A stretch of DNA of 5,732 nt from an uncultured Clostridia bacterium. Its GTDB lineage: Bacteria > Bacillota > Clostridia > Oscillospirales > CAG-272. This document shows positions 5,585 through 5,732 of this stretch, piece after piece. Location of the stretch: contig CAJGCM010000141.1 of assembly GCA_904501765.1 (NCBI GenBank), positions 1-5,732 of the forward strand. Reading direction: 5' to 3'. The translations under genes were made by a program, and so were the position numbers. The notes under the pieces are model-generated. The model did no database searches, was not told the DNA's origin, and saw nothing but the letters and a program-made list of their open reading frames with translations. Position 1 is the stretch's first letter; the number at the start of each line of letters is the position of its first letter.

Positions 5585-5732
5585 ATTTTATATTACCCGC
5601 TTTCGTAAATATAAGGTTATATAGGAAGATTGACGCAGCCGCCAGCCCTGTGAGAAGAGAAAAGGTGAGCTTCACGTCGTATTCCGTCACGGTTTTATTA
5701 TTGTCGGTCAGGTACAAATTTATATTATTTAC
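5562..5732 (-). CDS. Probable DUF2953 (YtfI-like) protein, C-terminal 56 residues only
   Basis: An open frame with no stop runs from the window edge (5732) to a TGA at 5564-5562, giving 56 residues; the start lies outside. The visible end contains a polar strand (VNNINLYLTD and VTEYDVKLTFSLL), a hydrophobic segment (LLTGLAAASIFLYNLIF) and a polar tail (TKAGNIKYVGWENE). This would fit the end of a DUF2953 protein, which in Bacillus (YtfI) and many Clostridia lies directly before ytfJ. The name rests mostly on this neighbourhood and on general shape, since no strong signature residue is visible. The frame overlaps ytfJ by 23 bases, typical of coupled genes. Confidence 0.6.
   Translation of the reverse strand, partial: VNNINLYLTDNNKTVTEYDVKLTFSLLTGLAAASIFLYNLIFTKAGNIKYVGWENE

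Noticed and set aside
5214..5624. Plus-strand open frame of 136 codons across ytfJ
   Set aside because: It is the antisense shadow of ytfJ; the Gly- and Pro-rich translation follows from the glycine codons of the opposite strand.

Overview
This window looks like an ordinary chromosomal housekeeping segment from a Firmicute of class Clostridia, perhaps a Ruminococcaceae or Oscillospiraceae-like gut lineage. The reasons are a MutL of the endonuclease type, strong AGGAGG-like ribosome binding sites, moderately AT-rich coding sequence, and a YtfJ - D,D-carboxypeptidase - RluB/RsuA run that I recall as typical of spore-forming Clostridia. The assignment rests on gene content and remembered protein similarity; no search was run.

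Layout: two gene blocks point at each other. The plus-strand block (1-2687) holds the 3' part of mutL (mismatch repair), then tgt (queuosine tRNA modification), whose Shine-Dalgarno sequence overlaps the mutL stop, then a small unrecognised membrane protein. The minus-strand block (read from 5732 down to 2866) holds the 3' end of a gene that looks like DUF2953/YtfI, then ytfJ, a dacF-type penicillin-binding protein, an rluB/rsuA-family 23S or 16S rRNA pseudouridine synthase, and a small degenerate GNAT-like protein whose start overlaps the pseudouridine synthase stop. The blocks meet at a 178-base intergenic region with a strong hairpin terminator that has T-rich tracts on both sides, followed by a second smaller hairpin.

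Functionally, the plus block combines DNA mismatch repair with tRNA modification. The minus block combines sporulation or cell-wall functions (YtfJ, DacF) with rRNA modification. Tight spacing and overlaps suggest each block is one transcription unit, though only its end is seen here. Both blocks run off the window edges, so their promoters are probably outside it; I saw no convincing promoter inside.

I found no mobile element, CRISPR array, RNA gene, phage gene or clear novel system. The most unusual pieces are the two small unrecognised proteins: the membrane protein after tgt, where yajC often lies in related genomes, and the GNAT-like protein with an His/Cys-containing tail.
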